DNA from: DRYS01 sp964491605 | Lineage (GTDB): Archaea; Thermoproteota; CALKCG01; B24; DRYS01 | Direction of reading: 5' to 3' | Assembly: GCA_964491605.1 (NCBI GenBank) | Contig: CAZBGY010000013.1 | Span: 1-41,594, forward strand | DNA: 41,594 nucleotides | Shown here: positions 32,668-41,585 of the stretch, piece by piece | Numbering within the stretch: position 1 is the stretch's first letter | How the letters are laid out: each line of letters opens with the position of its first letter | Position numbers and translations under genes: made by a program | Notes under the pieces: generated by a model | What the model was told of the DNA's origin: nothing | The model's input: the letters and a program-made list of their open reading frames with translations, nothing else | Databases searched by the model: none

Positions 32668-33663
32668 TTGAAGGCTACTCCTAGCTTCGTAATATGGATT
32701 GTAACTTCGCGTTGCAATATGCGTTGCAGCTACTGCTATACCGGAGATCTGAGGGGTGAGTTTAGCGAGGAAGCCGCCGTTAAAGTCGCCGAAGGATTGG
32801 TAGAGCTAGCACCTAGATCTATCGGGATAACCGGAGGGGAGCCTATACTATGGCCTCCCCTACGAAGGATAATAAAACTGCTGAGAGATGGGGGGATGAG
32901 CGTCTCGCTACAGTCGAATTTGAAGCTATTCGATATCGGCTATGCGAAGTTCCTCGCAGATCTAGGCGTATTCCTATTTACAAGTCTAGATGGCGCCGAT
33001 AGCTTAACCCATGAAGCATATAGAGGTATAGGAAGCTGGGAGGCGGCGATTAGAGGGTTGAAGATAGCTCACGATGTAGGCTTAGAATTCGCTACGGTTA
33101 CGACGATTAACAGTATGAACGTCGATAAGCTCCCCTCCATACTCGAGTTATCTAGTAGACTAGGCTCCAGCTACGCTGCATTCATACCCATAATACCTGT
33201 AGGTCGAGCGGCTAAATCTTACTCGCTATTACCGGATCCGGGTAGGCTGATCGATGCCCTCCAATCCCTACGCGATAAAGCTTACTCTCTAGGATTCCAT
33301 GCTTCGATATGGTGTGCACCATTCGCTGCGAGTATAGGTGGAGGGAGATACTTCTATGTAAATAGATGTGCTATAGCCTCATCCCTCGATATACTACCGG
33401 ATGGATCTATCCCGATCTGCGATACACTACGAATAAGGATATCGGATGTTATGAAGGGTGTGGCTACGGCGTGGAGCGAGTATACATCGCATCCTCTAGT
33501 TAGGAGGATCGCCGTAAGAATACCGGATCGATGTAGAGATTGCAAGCTATCCAGCCGCTGTTACGGTGGATGCATAGCGAGGGCATACGCTATGACCGGT
33601 TCACTCGAAGAACCAGATCCGCTATGTCCTCGTATAGCTATCGAGCAGCCTCAACGTATCTAG
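32668..33663 (+). CDS. radical SAM protein with SPASM-like C-terminus
   Basis: 331 aa, TTG start. The radical SAM cluster is CNMRCSYC (C-x3-C-x2-C, about 13-20) and the SAM-binding GGE is in GITGGEPILW (about 52-61). The C-terminus has cysteines in VNRCAIASSLDILPDG, PICDT, and CRDCKLSSRCYGGC with one more near the end, as in SPASM proteins that carry extra clusters and often modify peptides or heme-like substrates. No precursor peptide gene is visible next to it. The substrate is unknown. Confidence 0.87.
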   Translation: MKATPSFVIWIVTSRCNMRCSYCYTGDLRGEFSEEAAVKVAEGLVELAPRSIGITGGEPILWPPLRRIIKLLRDGGMSVSLQSNLKLFDIGYAKFLADLGVFLFTSLDGADSLTHEAYRGIGSWEAAIRGLKIAHDVGLEFATVTTINSMNVDKLPSILELSSRLGSSYAAFIPIIPVGRAAKSYSLLPDPGRLIDALQSLRDKAYSLGFHASIWCAPFAASIGGGRYFYVNRCAIASSLDILPDGSIPICDTLRIRISDVMKGVATAWSEYTSHPLVRRIAVRIPDRCRDCKLSSRCYGGCIARAYAMTGSLEEPDPLCPRIAIEQPQRI

Positions 33664-33746
33664 ATCGATCCCTGATCCTCCTAGTATCGATAGCAAAAGT
33701 CTTATTACGTCGAAGCGTCGAGCTATATCGATCGGGTTGAAGCGTT

Positions 33747-34049
33747 ATGTCTACCACACGTATTAGGAAGCTTCAAGGTATAGTGGAAGCTATCGAGCGT
33801 ACAGGTGAGAAGATTAAAGATGATGAAGGGTTGGAGTGGGAGAAGGTGATCTATACGGTTAGGCTTGTAGGGTTTAGTAAGAGGACTCCTGATGAGATCC
33901 TACCAGAGCATCTCAGGGATATGCGTATCAAGCTTGTTAGGTATGCATGTTTCGATTGGCATTTCAAATTAGGTGTTAGGAAAACTCTTGAGCCGGATGA
34001 GACTGAGGCTGTTCTAAGCGGGGTTAAAACCGATACCGTATACTGGTAG
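33747..34049 (+). CDS. conserved-looking small protein, unknown
   Basis: 100 aa, charged, no membrane part. It has a compact mix of helices and strands with RYACFDWHFKLGVRKTLEPDE near the C-terminus. It is well preserved in host codon style, so it is a real gene. No family is recognised. It stands between the radical SAM and another unknown gene. Confidence 0.65.
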   Translation: MSTTRIRKLQGIVEAIERTGEKIKDDEGLEWEKVIYTVRLVGFSKRTPDEILPEHLRDMRIKLVRYACFDWHFKLGVRKTLEPDETEAVLSGVKTDTVYW

Positions 34050-34131
34050 CTCATCTATAACGCTTCGATAAAGTATAGTTTAGACTTTATAGGTTGTTCA
34101 CATCCATCTCTCTGATCGGAGGTACATCTCG

Positions 34132-34605
34132 ATGAGTAAGAAGTACTTCGAAGAGCTATTATCTAAAAGCTTGAAGAAGTCTATAAGGGAAGCTCTGCAG
34201 GATTCGAAAGTTAGGAGCGAAGCTATCATTTTTATGAGTAGGGAGGTTAAACGCCTAGGCTTCGATCCTAAGCGTATCGAAGGGTTTATAGATGATCTAT
34301 CCATATCGATACTATTCTCGCTTGCTACGGATATCGTAGTCTACGCGATAATGAACGTGTACGGCGAGGAAGCTATGATAAGAAAGACTCTAGCCGACGC
34401 TGTTTCGAATGCTGTTACCGGTAAGGCTTTAGAGAGGTTCTTGAAGGAGTGTAATATCGGTTACGCTATAAGTAAGTTTGGTGAAAACGAGGTTGAAGCT
34501 ATAGCTCAGAGGGTTACTATGGATACCCTAGCCGGTGATGAAGAATTCATATCGCTCGCAGAAGAGCTTAAAAAGATGATCGTAGAGGCTTTATCTAAGT
34601 TATAG
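34132..34605 (+). CDS. all-helical protein of unknown function
   Basis: 157 aa behind a GGAGGT ribosome binding site. It is largely helical and rich in K, E and A, with a moderately hydrophobic helix (about 58-78, SILFSLATDIVVYAIMNVYG). It could associate with membranes or form a helical bundle. It ends 10 bases before the pyrophosphatase gene and is probably co-transcribed. No family is recognised. Confidence 0.65.
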   Translation: MSKKYFEELLSKSLKKSIREALQDSKVRSEAIIFMSREVKRLGFDPKRIEGFIDDLSISILFSLATDIVVYAIMNVYGEEAMIRKTLADAVSNAVTGKALERFLKECNIGYAISKFGENEVEAIAQRVTMDTLAGDEEFISLAEELKKMIVEALSKL

Positions 34606-34615
34606 GTGGGGTACT

Positions 34616-35161
34616 ATGCAGATCTCTAAGCTTAAACCCGGACCTGAAGGTAGGCTTCCTAAGGAGATATATGTATTGATAGAGGTTCCCAAAGGATCCA
34701 AAAATAAGTATGAGATAGATAAGGAGACGGGATTGTTAATCCTCGATAGAGTTCTATTCACGTCTATGGCGTATCCATGCGATTACGGCTTCATACCTGG
34801 AACTCTATGCGAGGATGGAGATCCACTCGACTGCCTACTAATAACATCCCAACCTCTAAACCCAGGTGTACTCGTTAAAGCTAGACCCATAGCCCTAATG
34901 CTCATGAGGGATGAGAAGGGTGAGGATGAGAAGCTGATAGCCGTACCGACCGAAGATATAGATCCGAGGCTATCCAATATAAGAAGCCTCAAAGATATAC
35001 CTGAAGCAATCCTTAAAGAGATAGAACACTTCTTCGAACACTACAAAGAACTCGAACCTGGGAAATGGGTTAAAGTAGAGGGGTGGTTGGACGTAGATAA
35101 AGCAGAAGAAGTAATAGAGAAAGCAGTAGAAACGTATAGGAGAAGTGTGAAGGAGGGATAG
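34616..35161 (+). CDS. ppa: inorganic pyrophosphatase, family I
   Basis: 181 aa, normal for the soluble hexameric enzyme. The signature EDGDPLDCLL (about 63-72) holds the metal-binding aspartates; YPCDYGFIPGT (about 49-59) and KWVKVEGW near the C-terminus are also typical. It splits pyrophosphate released by biosynthetic reactions. It lies directly upstream of tRNA-Ser. Confidence 0.96.
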   Translation: MQISKLKPGPEGRLPKEIYVLIEVPKGSKNKYEIDKETGLLILDRVLFTSMAYPCDYGFIPGTLCEDGDPLDCLLITSQPLNPGVLVKARPIALMLMRDEKGEDEKLIAVPTEDIDPRLSNIRSLKDIPEAILKEIEHFFEHYKELEPGKWVKVEGWLDVDKAEEVIEKAVETYRRSVKEG

Positions 35162-35230
35162 ATGGCCAACAGCCCCTCCACGGGATGAAAACCTTATAGA
35201 TTAGAACTAATTTCTTCTACAAACGATCAA

Positions 35231-35318
35231 GCCGGGGTTGCGGAGCCTGGATCAACGCGCAGGCCTTGAGAGCCTGTGGGGCTTACGCCCCTCGTGGGTT
35301 CAAATCCCACCCCCGGCG
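35231..35318 (+). tRNA. tRNA-Ser (TGA)
   Basis: 88 nt. The acceptor is GCCGGGG/CCCCGGC, the anticodon stem CAGGC/GCCTG with loop CTTGAGA (anticodon TGA), the long variable arm GGGGC TTAC GCCCC is typical of serine, the T-arm is GTGGG, TTCAAAT, CCCAC, and the discriminator is G. CCA is not encoded. The DNA after its 3' end is gene-poor and decayed. Confidence 0.95.
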
Positions 35319-35400
35319 TCATCCTATATATCCTGGGTGAGCTTTCAGTTTAGCTAAATGATATCTTGGTATATCCCTGATGCATCTTTGAGTGGATCAT

Positions 35401-35463
35401 CTAGGAGTTCGGCTACCCCACTCCTAGGTTTTCCATGGTATTTTTCCACATCCTGCTCCATAG
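35401..35463. repeat. inverted repeat and dispersed repeat, copy B
   Basis: CTAGGAGT (35401-35408) and ACTCCTAG (35420-35427) form a perfect 8-bp stem with an 11-nt loop. From 35424 to 35463 the sequence resembles 1397-1437. The hairpin has no equivalent at copy A. Confidence 0.5.
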
Positions 35464-35801
35464 GTAACCGGGGGAATCCATAGTATACCTGCCTTCAGGT
35501 TAAGGTGGATTATCATAGGGTTTCTTTAACTCTCTTACCTGCTTCATCTTAGTTTATGGTATTCCAGTTTTCGCTCACCGATATGTATGATGGTATCGAT
35601 GCTCTTTTCCATCCTACTTCATTTAGAAGGGTGCGGAGATACTTAGATCCTCAGCCTACGAAGCGGAAGGTGATAGTATCGTGGATGAGTATGTTTATAT
35701 CGCCGGTAATTATGCCGAAGAAGTTTGCAGTTTAAAGGATGTATTTGAGCGCCTACTACCTGGCTGATATGTATTCGAGATACCCAGGAATATGGTGATA
35801 G

Positions 35802-36095
35802 CGATTCGCGGAGAATTTATTCGGGGAATACTCAAAAGTTTACCGCATTACTACTCCTTCACTAGACGAAACTGTTTATGATACTGTGTTTAATGATTTC
35901 AACGAGGTCGTATTTCAAAGAACTAGGGAGTAGATCTTCAACGATGGCTCCTACGATGGTGATGGATTAAACAAGATTCAACACCTTCTGGAATGGGTTA
36001 ATCAAAGCATCGAGTATGAACGGTGTAAGATCAGGTTTAACATATATGATCCTTTAACGTTTCAAAAGCAATCAGAAACTATCTTAAAATCCTAA
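35802..36095 (+). pseudogene. decayed gene, transglutaminase-like remnant
   Basis: 97 codons in one frame broken only by TAG at 35931. The readable text is protein-like: SLDETVYDTVFNDFNEVVF, then DGLNKIQHLLEWVNQSIEYE and YDPLTFQK. The WVNQxIEY...DPLT pattern resembles the part of archaeal transglutaminase-like proteins just before the catalytic cysteine, which is missing here. There is no start codon and two stops precede it. The family assignment is an inference from motif style. Confidence 0.45.
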
Positions 36096-36307
36096 TTAGT
36101 ACTATAGGATAGGAGGAAACTAACTGAGCTACCTGCTTACGAACCTTCTCTCCATGTGAGCTTATGGGTATGCTTCTTCGTCACCTTTAGGTCGATGGTA
36201 GAGTTTTCCTTCATCGACACTGGAATCCTAGAGGGTAGAGTTCAAAGTTTTGCTATAGGCGGGTGATTATGGAAAAGTTTTTAACATTTGACTATACGCT
36301 TTAGGTT

Positions 36308-37084
36308 ATGGTGGTTTTGATGAGTGACCGTATCGATGTCGGGATTCCCGGAATGAACGAGATATTGCATGGTGGTTTGCCGCGGAGAAACGTTGTTCTT
36401 CTATCTGGCGGTCCAGGTACGGGTAAATCTATTTTTGGACAACAGTTTCTGTACGCCGGTTTCAAGCTTGGGGAGCCCGGTGTCTTGGTAACCTTGGAGG
36501 AGCATCCAGTTCAGATTAGGATTAACATGGAGCGTTTTGGATGGGAGCCTAGAAGATTTGAGCAGGAGGGTAAGTTCGCTATCGTCGACGCGTTCACCTC
36601 CGGGATTGGCGAAGCGGCGAGGAGGGAGCGCTATGTCGTGAAGGATCCGGAGGATATTCCAAGCTTTTTAGATATTGTTAGGCAGGCGATCGTAGATTTG
36701 AAGGCTGAACGGGTTGTGATAGACTCTATTTCAACGCTTTATATGACCAAACCCATGTTGGCAAGATCCACTATAATGCTGATTAAGAAGGTTCTAGCCG
36801 GCTTAGGTTGTACAGGCTTTCTAATTTCCCAGGTCAGTGTTACAGACCGTGGCTTCGGCGGGCCGGGTGTTGAACATGCAGCTGATGGGATTATCCGTCT
36901 CGATCTGGACGAGTTTCAGGGGGAGCTTAAACGTTCAATAATCGTTTGGAAGATGCGGGGTACAAGCCACTCCATGAGGAGGCATCCATTCGATATAACA
37001 AGCAAAGGTATAATAATCTATCCGGATAAGACTATAAGAGTGACTCCTAGAGGGTTTCTTGAAGGAGGAGGTGGATCCTCATGA
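36308..37084 (+). CDS. KaiC-like RecA-fold ATPase
   Basis: 258 aa from ATG at 36308; the start may be the ATG at 36320 (MSDRIDVGIPGMNE), better matching the family. It is a single KaiC domain with Walker A GGPGTGKS (about 34-41), the paired catalytic glutamates in TLEEHP, Walker B VVIDSIS (about 116-122) and ISQVSVTDRGFGGPGVEH as the later conserved loop. Single-domain KaiC proteins in archaea are signalling or regulatory ATPases. Its stop overlaps the ATG of an HTH protein, so the two surely work together. Confidence 0.88.
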   Translation: MVVLMSDRIDVGIPGMNEILHGGLPRRNVVLLSGGPGTGKSIFGQQFLYAGFKLGEPGVLVTLEEHPVQIRINMERFGWEPRRFEQEGKFAIVDAFTSGIGEAARRERYVVKDPEDIPSFLDIVRQAIVDLKAERVVIDSISTLYMTKPMLARSTIMLIKKVLAGLGCTGFLISQVSVTDRGFGGPGVEHAADGIIRLDLDEFQGELKRSIIVWKMRGTSHSMRRHPFDITSKGIIIYPDKTIRVTPRGFLEGGGGSS

Positions 37085-37590
37085 GTGAAATTGAAGTCCC
37101 GTTGAGACCTATGGGTCGAGAGGATATACAAAAGCTTGAAGCAGTCCTCCTCCTAGGAACGGTTTCGAGGCAGGATGTCATCGAGAAGATGCGTAGCGCG
37201 GATCCTAAGGACCGGATAACATGGATAGACTCCTTAGCGGTAGCGGCTGGAGCTCTTGCGAGGGAGAAAGCCGGCATGAGTGTTCCACGTATAGCTGACG
37301 AGCTTGGAAGAGGCGAGCAAACAATTCGCTCCCACTTAACCGGGAGAACCGAGGCTGGAAAACTCGTAAGGGAGACCTACGAGATGCTTCTTCGCGGCGA
37401 GAAAGTTCTAGCCTTCATGCTTAGGGAGGCTGAAGCTCCGTCAAAGGAGGAGTTAGAAAAGCTTAGGAGCGAGCTGGAGAAAGAGCGCCGGGAAAAAGCC
37501 GAGCTTCAAGAGAAACTGGCGTTGCTCCAAAGAAAAATTGAGGACGCAGCGAAGACTCTTGAAAACGTCATAAACCAGTTGAAAGCGTAG
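37081..37590 (+). CDS. HTH protein with C-terminal coiled coil
   Basis: 169 aa. A helical N-terminal part (about 10-65) is followed by a helix-turn-helix, VPRIADELGRGEQTIRSHLT (about 69-88), and then a highly charged coiled coil (about 120-169, KEELEKLRSELEKERREKAE and onward). It is likely a DNA-binding regulator that oligomerises through the coil and responds to the KaiC-like ATPase, with which it overlaps by ATGA. Codon use is less CTA/ATA-rich than neighbouring host genes. Confidence 0.82.
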   Translation: MSEIEVPLRPMGREDIQKLEAVLLLGTVSRQDVIEKMRSADPKDRITWIDSLAVAAGALAREKAGMSVPRIADELGRGEQTIRSHLTGRTEAGKLVRETYEMLLRGEKVLAFMLREAEAPSKEELEKLRSELEKERREKAELQEKLALLQRKIEDAAKTLENVINQLKA

Positions 37591-38325
37591 TTTCCACATC
37601 TAAGCCTTCCCACCCTATTTCCCCCCTTCCCCGAGAACTTTCAAGTCTCCGAGGATTTTACCGATCACACCGACCGAACCGTATGGTTCTTACCATTCTG
37701 AGTTTGGATGGGTTTTAGTCTAAAGAAGGAGGCATATAGACTGAGCCTTAAGACTAGTAGGTTGTCTCGCCATAATCCATTGCGTCTCCAACCTTTTCTA
37801 AACAGACTTTGAAGACATCTCGAAGTAGATTTCTTCCCCTCAGAATCTTGGTTCTCGTCTAGAAGAGCTTTAACCACTCTCCTGAAAGCTGGATGGATAA
37901 GGTTATGAGGGTTGAAACTTCCAAGTGCTGAGGAGTATATGGGGAAGTAATCTAACTGCATCAGACTCTCCTGGAAGGAAAAGAAGTAGCGAGTCTCATC
38001 GTAGTATCCGTAGAGAGGGGGAGGGGGTATGGAGATAAGTTATCTTATCCATTCATCTACCATCTCCCTAGAACCCCACATTGTAGAAAACCCTGGGTAT
38101 TGATCGCTATATTTAACGGTGGTAGATTCTTCCATAGCGATAGTGTGATTTTTAGCTATTCCTATGTTTATATCCATTCCATCTCAATGCCGAGCTTGCC
38201 CATAGAATATTCTTTCCCTTTGTTTAGCTTTAAGGAGCGGAAATCCGGTGGAATCCTAACCAGCTATCGTTAAGTCATAGAATTCTATCGAAGAATGTTT
38301 AGAGGATAAGACTTAATTTTTCATA
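37591..38325. other. decayed stretch between the HTH and deacetylase genes
   Basis: About 730 bases without an intact gene. Most of it is the minus-strand pseudogene at 37665-38135. The rest shows T-rich runs after the HTH gene and nothing recognisable before the deacetylase. Confidence 0.5.
37665..38135 (-). pseudogene. decayed gene with one in-frame stop
   Basis: 157 codons from ATG at 38135, interrupted only by TAA at 38040-38042 after codon 31. The text is protein-like throughout: YSDQYPGFSTMWGSREMVDE, then PPPPLYGYYDETRYFFSFQE and GSFNPHNLIHPAFRRVVKAL, ending in a basic stretch. No family is recognised. A single stop in otherwise clean coding DNA suggests recent loss, or recoding, or an error. 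The frame downstream of the stop (98 codons from 37961) could still make a shorter protein. Confidence 0.5.
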
Positions 38326-38367
38326 GTGTGCTCGTATGTTACCGTAGGATTATGGGGGTTGAGTTCT

Positions 38368-39129
38368 ATGACTGAATCTTTCGAGTGGCCTGACGGTAAG
38401 AAGGTAGCTGTCTCGCTCACATTCGATGATGGTTTACCATCCCAGTTGAATATAGCAGTACCACTCCTCGAGAAGTTTGGTTTTAAAGCTACTTTCTACA
38501 TAAACCCTAGGGGGGATTATAGGAGTCTTCTTAAGCCTTGGAAGGAAGCAGCCGATCATGGACATGAAATAGGTAATCACACCCTTACGCATCCGTGCTC
38601 CTGTAACTTCCAATTTGCGAGGATTGCTGTTAAATGCTTGGAGAAGATGACTCTTGAGGATGTAAGAGCAGATATAATGGAGGCGCATAGGAGGATTAGA
38701 GAAGTCATACCTAACGGTAGTAGGACGTTTGCATATCCATGCTATGAAACGGCTGTCGGTAGAGGATTGTCTAAGAGAAGCTACGTTCCGATCGTCGCCG
38801 AAATCTTCCTAGCCGCTAGAGGTTGGGGTGAGCTCGGCTATCCCAATTCTCCGCTAGTATGTGATTTGCATGAACTTTGGTCTTGGCCCGCTCATAGAAT
38901 GAGTTTTGAGGAGATGATAGGGTTAACTATCAGGGCTTCTTATGAGAGTGGATGGGCTATATACACATTTCATGGCGTTAATGAGGGGCATCTACCGGTT
39001 TCAGATCACGATTTAATCGGCTTCTTGAGGTTTCTAAAGGACAATGAAGATAAGGTATGGGTTGCACCAGTCTGTGAAGTCGCGGAGTACATAGTAGAGG
39101 TACGTAGTAAACTTGGGTTACGCTTTTAA
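38368..39129 (+). CDS. polysaccharide deacetylase family protein (NodB domain)
   Basis: 253 aa from the ATG at 38368 (MTESFEWPDGKK); the frame is open 14 codons upstream to a GTG at 38326, less likely. The NodB motifs are TFDDG (about 18-22), with both aspartates, and HEIGNHTLTH (about 67-76), with both metal histidines. A YTFHG near residue 206 supplies the later histidine. The enzyme removes acyl groups from sugars or related amides. There is no signal peptide, so it is cytoplasmic. The substrate is unknown. Confidence 0.88.
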   Translation: MTESFEWPDGKKVAVSLTFDDGLPSQLNIAVPLLEKFGFKATFYINPRGDYRSLLKPWKEAADHGHEIGNHTLTHPCSCNFQFARIAVKCLEKMTLEDVRADIMEAHRRIREVIPNGSRTFAYPCYETAVGRGLSKRSYVPIVAEIFLAARGWGELGYPNSPLVCDLHELWSWPAHRMSFEEMIGLTIRASYESGWAIYTFHGVNEGHLPVSDHDLIGFLRFLKDNEDKVWVAPVCEVAEYIVEVRSKLGLRF

Positions 39130-39430
39130 ACTAGGCTTACCCCAATTCTAGCAGGATTTGTTACGAGCATCCTGTAAAAATATGTTTTCGTATTCTATGG
39201 ATGATTTGATTCTTGATTCAGCGGGTTTTAACTTGAAGTTAACTATATCATCCCGATAGCATCTAAAGCAAAGTGGCGTTCATCAGCGTAGCGATTGGTA
39301 ATGTCTAGGTAAAGTAGATCGCCTAGCTAATATAATGATTTCACCGTCCATACTTAAACCATACATTCTCCAGATGAAAATTAGGAGGCTATCTAAAATG
39401 TATAGCGTAGTCCGCTCAACTTTAGATCGT
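39130..39430. other. intergenic, nothing recognised
   Basis: About 300 AT-rich bases between the deacetylase and the convergent MFS gene. No open frame, RNA or repeat was seen. Confidence 0.4.
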
Positions 39431-39985
39431 TTAACAAATAGATGGATTTGACTTTAAAACTAGAAGTCCGGTTAACATCTGGAAACTGGAGCATGCGAAG
39501 AATACGTATTCGAAACCGAAGTTGCTAGCTATTGCCACGGCGATTAGAGCCGCTAGTGATCCGGCAATATCGTATACGGATTGAGATATACCGATAATTA
39601 ACCCCTTCCTCTTCCTACTGCTTACCTCTACGACTAGCACTAGACGAGCTGGCTCCTGAAGAGCATAGGAAATTCCAAAGAAAAACTCTATCAAATATAG
39701 GAAAACTAGGTCGGAAACAAAAATGTAGGCGAACGAGCAGACAGCGCCTAGTATGACCCCGGCTAAGAAAACGGTTTTCTCCCCATATGTATCAACCAGT
39801 TTGCCGGCTGGCGTCTTAAAGATAGCCGAGGAAAGACCGAAAATAGTTAGAAGTATACCGATATCTAGCATTGAAGCAGAGAAGCGGTTAAGAACAAATA
39901 TGGGGTATATCGGTCCAAGCAGACCCACCCCTAGGGAGCTTAGAGTATTCAGCGTAACCATGAATGCTAGCTGAGTTCTTCTCAT
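39431..39985 (-). CDS. half-size MFS transporter
   Basis: 184 aa with six membrane helices, the length of one MFS half. Helices 2-3 are joined by GKLVDTYGEKTVF (about 61-73), the MFS loop motif (G-x3-D-x2-G-x-K-x-V). Helix 5 carries EPARLVLVVEVS, as in drug-efflux-type members. The sequence after helix 6 ends SNPSIC, and the downstream DNA shows no second half. It may be a true half protein that works as a dimer, or the N-terminal remnant of a full transporter. Confidence 0.75.
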   Translation of the reverse strand: MRRTQLAFMVTLNTLSSLGVGLLGPIYPIFVLNRFSASMLDIGILLTIFGLSSAIFKTPAGKLVDTYGEKTVFLAGVILGAVCSFAYIFVSDLVFLYLIEFFFGISYALQEPARLVLVVEVSSRKRKGLIIGISQSVYDIAGSLAALIAVAIASNFGFEYVFFACSSFQMLTGLLVLKSNPSIC

Positions 39986-40835
39986 AGACTTTACCCCCTA
40001 GGGGTGTAGTGGGAATACTATTCTCCGCTTTGAATTTAGATAGCGAAATATCTGACATTACGGAGTCTATCTACCCCCAGATCACTATTTATTAGTCCTG
40101 GGGGTCAAAATAAACCTTACTGATTAATATTCAGCGACGCCTGAAGCGCTTTCAACATCTTTTCTCTATAATTTTTTTATCCCTACTTTATTTTCCCTCT
40201 ACGTAACTTTACTCATCTTTATCGGTAGTTTTCAAGTCTATCAAAAGGTTTTTCAATCTCATCCCCTCAATCTAGGCTTAACTATGAACAGCTAGTTCTA
40301 ATCCTTCTCCACCATACAGGCTTAAATCGATGGAATCCAAAATAACGAGTGGAGTATAGATCCTCCCACATTCCATGAAAGCCCCCTCCAAGTAGTCTTT
40401 ACACCTATATAAACATCCCCCTGCGAGCATCATCCAACCTTTTCAGTATAATGTTCGCTTTGTTAACATAGGCTCGATGATGTATACTATAGCATACATG
40501 CAACTATCCCTTAGATTTGGGGTGTTAAATCGCTACAACCATAAGGTAGCTACGGTAGCGTACATAGCCTAGCTATCATAACAATCCATGCCGAAATACT
40601 CTATTATATCCATTTTTTGAAGTATATCGGCAGATTCCATATATACGATATGGATGCTGTATTATTCTAGATGATCGATACATGGTGGAGGCACTGGATC
40701 CAGCATCCCCCGGAAGACTTCACGTATAAATCCCAGGGTAGCTGCAGCCTATAGGTATTCATAGCATCCTCTAAATCTAACCTTAAGGTTATAATGTTAT
40801 CTATCGAAGTTTAAGATTCGATATATGAGGAGTGG
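39986..40835. other. gene-poor stretch before the ZIP gene
   Basis: 850 bases with no frame above 60 codons on either strand. The part up to 40400 is AT-rich with short pyrimidine runs. The part from 40480 to 40800 has host-like CTA/ATA-rich texture and may be decayed coding DNA. No RNA gene or clear repeat was seen. A purine-rich TGAGGAGTGG precedes the ZIP start. Confidence 0.4.
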
Positions 40836-41585
40836 ATGCTGATGGAGTTGATTTATATCGGGTTTATCGCAAGCCTTCTAGCCGGTTTAGCTACTGGTGC
40901 AGGTGCTCTACCTATCATCCTAGTGAGGAAGGTTCCGGATAGCATCCTAGATATCCTCCTAGGTTTCGCCGCAGGTGTTATGTTATCTGCTACAGCTTTC
41001 AGCCTCTTAATACCGGCTATCGAGCTGAGCGGTTCGCTTATATCCTCGGTAAATTTCGGTATCGGTGCGTTAACGATACATCTTATAGATCGTTTCGTTC
41101 CACACCTCCATCCGGTTGCAGGAGCTGAAGGTCCTCCGTCGAGGTTAGCACGCGTCTGGCTTATGATAATCGCTATAACGATCCATAACTTCCCCGAAGG
41201 TTTAGCCGTAGGCGTTAGCTTCGGCACCGGCGATATCGCATCCGGTCTAATTATCGCTACGGCTATAGGATTGCAGAATATGCCTGAGGGCTTAGCCGTC
41301 GCATTACCGCTTCTAAGGGAGAGGTATAGTGCTTTTAAGGCTATTGGATATGCAGCCCTAACCGGGCTTGTCGAGCCGTTAGGAGGGCTACTTGGCTTAG
41401 CGCTAGTCTCGGTCTCATACTCCTTCCTACCGTTTGGATTAGCCTTCGCAGCTGGAGCGATGCTCTTCGTCGTAACCGATGAGATGGTGCCTGAAAGCCA
41501 TAAGAAAGGTTTCGGTAGAGAAGCGACATTCGGTCTAGTAGTAGGCTTCATAATAATGATGCTCCTAGACTCCCTATTCAAGTAG
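40836..41585 (+). CDS. ZIP family metal transporter
   Basis: 249 aa with eight membrane helices. Helix 4 has HNFPEGLAVGVSFG (about 119-132) and helix 5 has GLQNMPEGLAVALPLL (about 144-159), the paired H-N-x-P-E-G and Q-N-x-P-E-G motifs that line the metal site of ZIP transporters. A histidine-containing loop (VPHLHPVAG) lies between helices 3 and 4. It imports zinc or another divalent metal. The stop is 9 bases from the window edge, so downstream context is missing. Confidence 0.93.
   Translation: MLMELIYIGFIASLLAGLATGAGALPIILVRKVPDSILDILLGFAAGVMLSATAFSLLIPAIELSGSLISSVNFGIGALTIHLIDRFVPHLHPVAGAEGPPSRLARVWLMIIAITIHNFPEGLAVGVSFGTGDIASGLIIATAIGLQNMPEGLAVALPLLRERYSAFKAIGYAALTGLVEPLGGLLGLALVSVSYSFLPFGLAFAAGAMLFVVTDEMVPESHKKGFGREATFGLVVGFIIMMLLDSLFK

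Larger units (their letters stand above)
35319..36307. other. decayed stretch after tRNA-Ser
   Basis: Nearly 1 kb without an intact gene. It holds an 8-bp inverted repeat and dispersed repeat copy B, a 59-codon frame at 35556-35735 of no known family, a decayed gene at 35802-36095, and a TATA-like GTTTTTAAC near 36278-36286 that probably serves the KaiC-like gene. No second copy of the tRNA 3' end was found downstream. Confidence 0.5.

Noticed and set aside
35319..38325. Element integrated into tRNA-Ser
   Set aside because: The position is suggestive, but no repeat of the tRNA 3' end and no integrase were found downstream.
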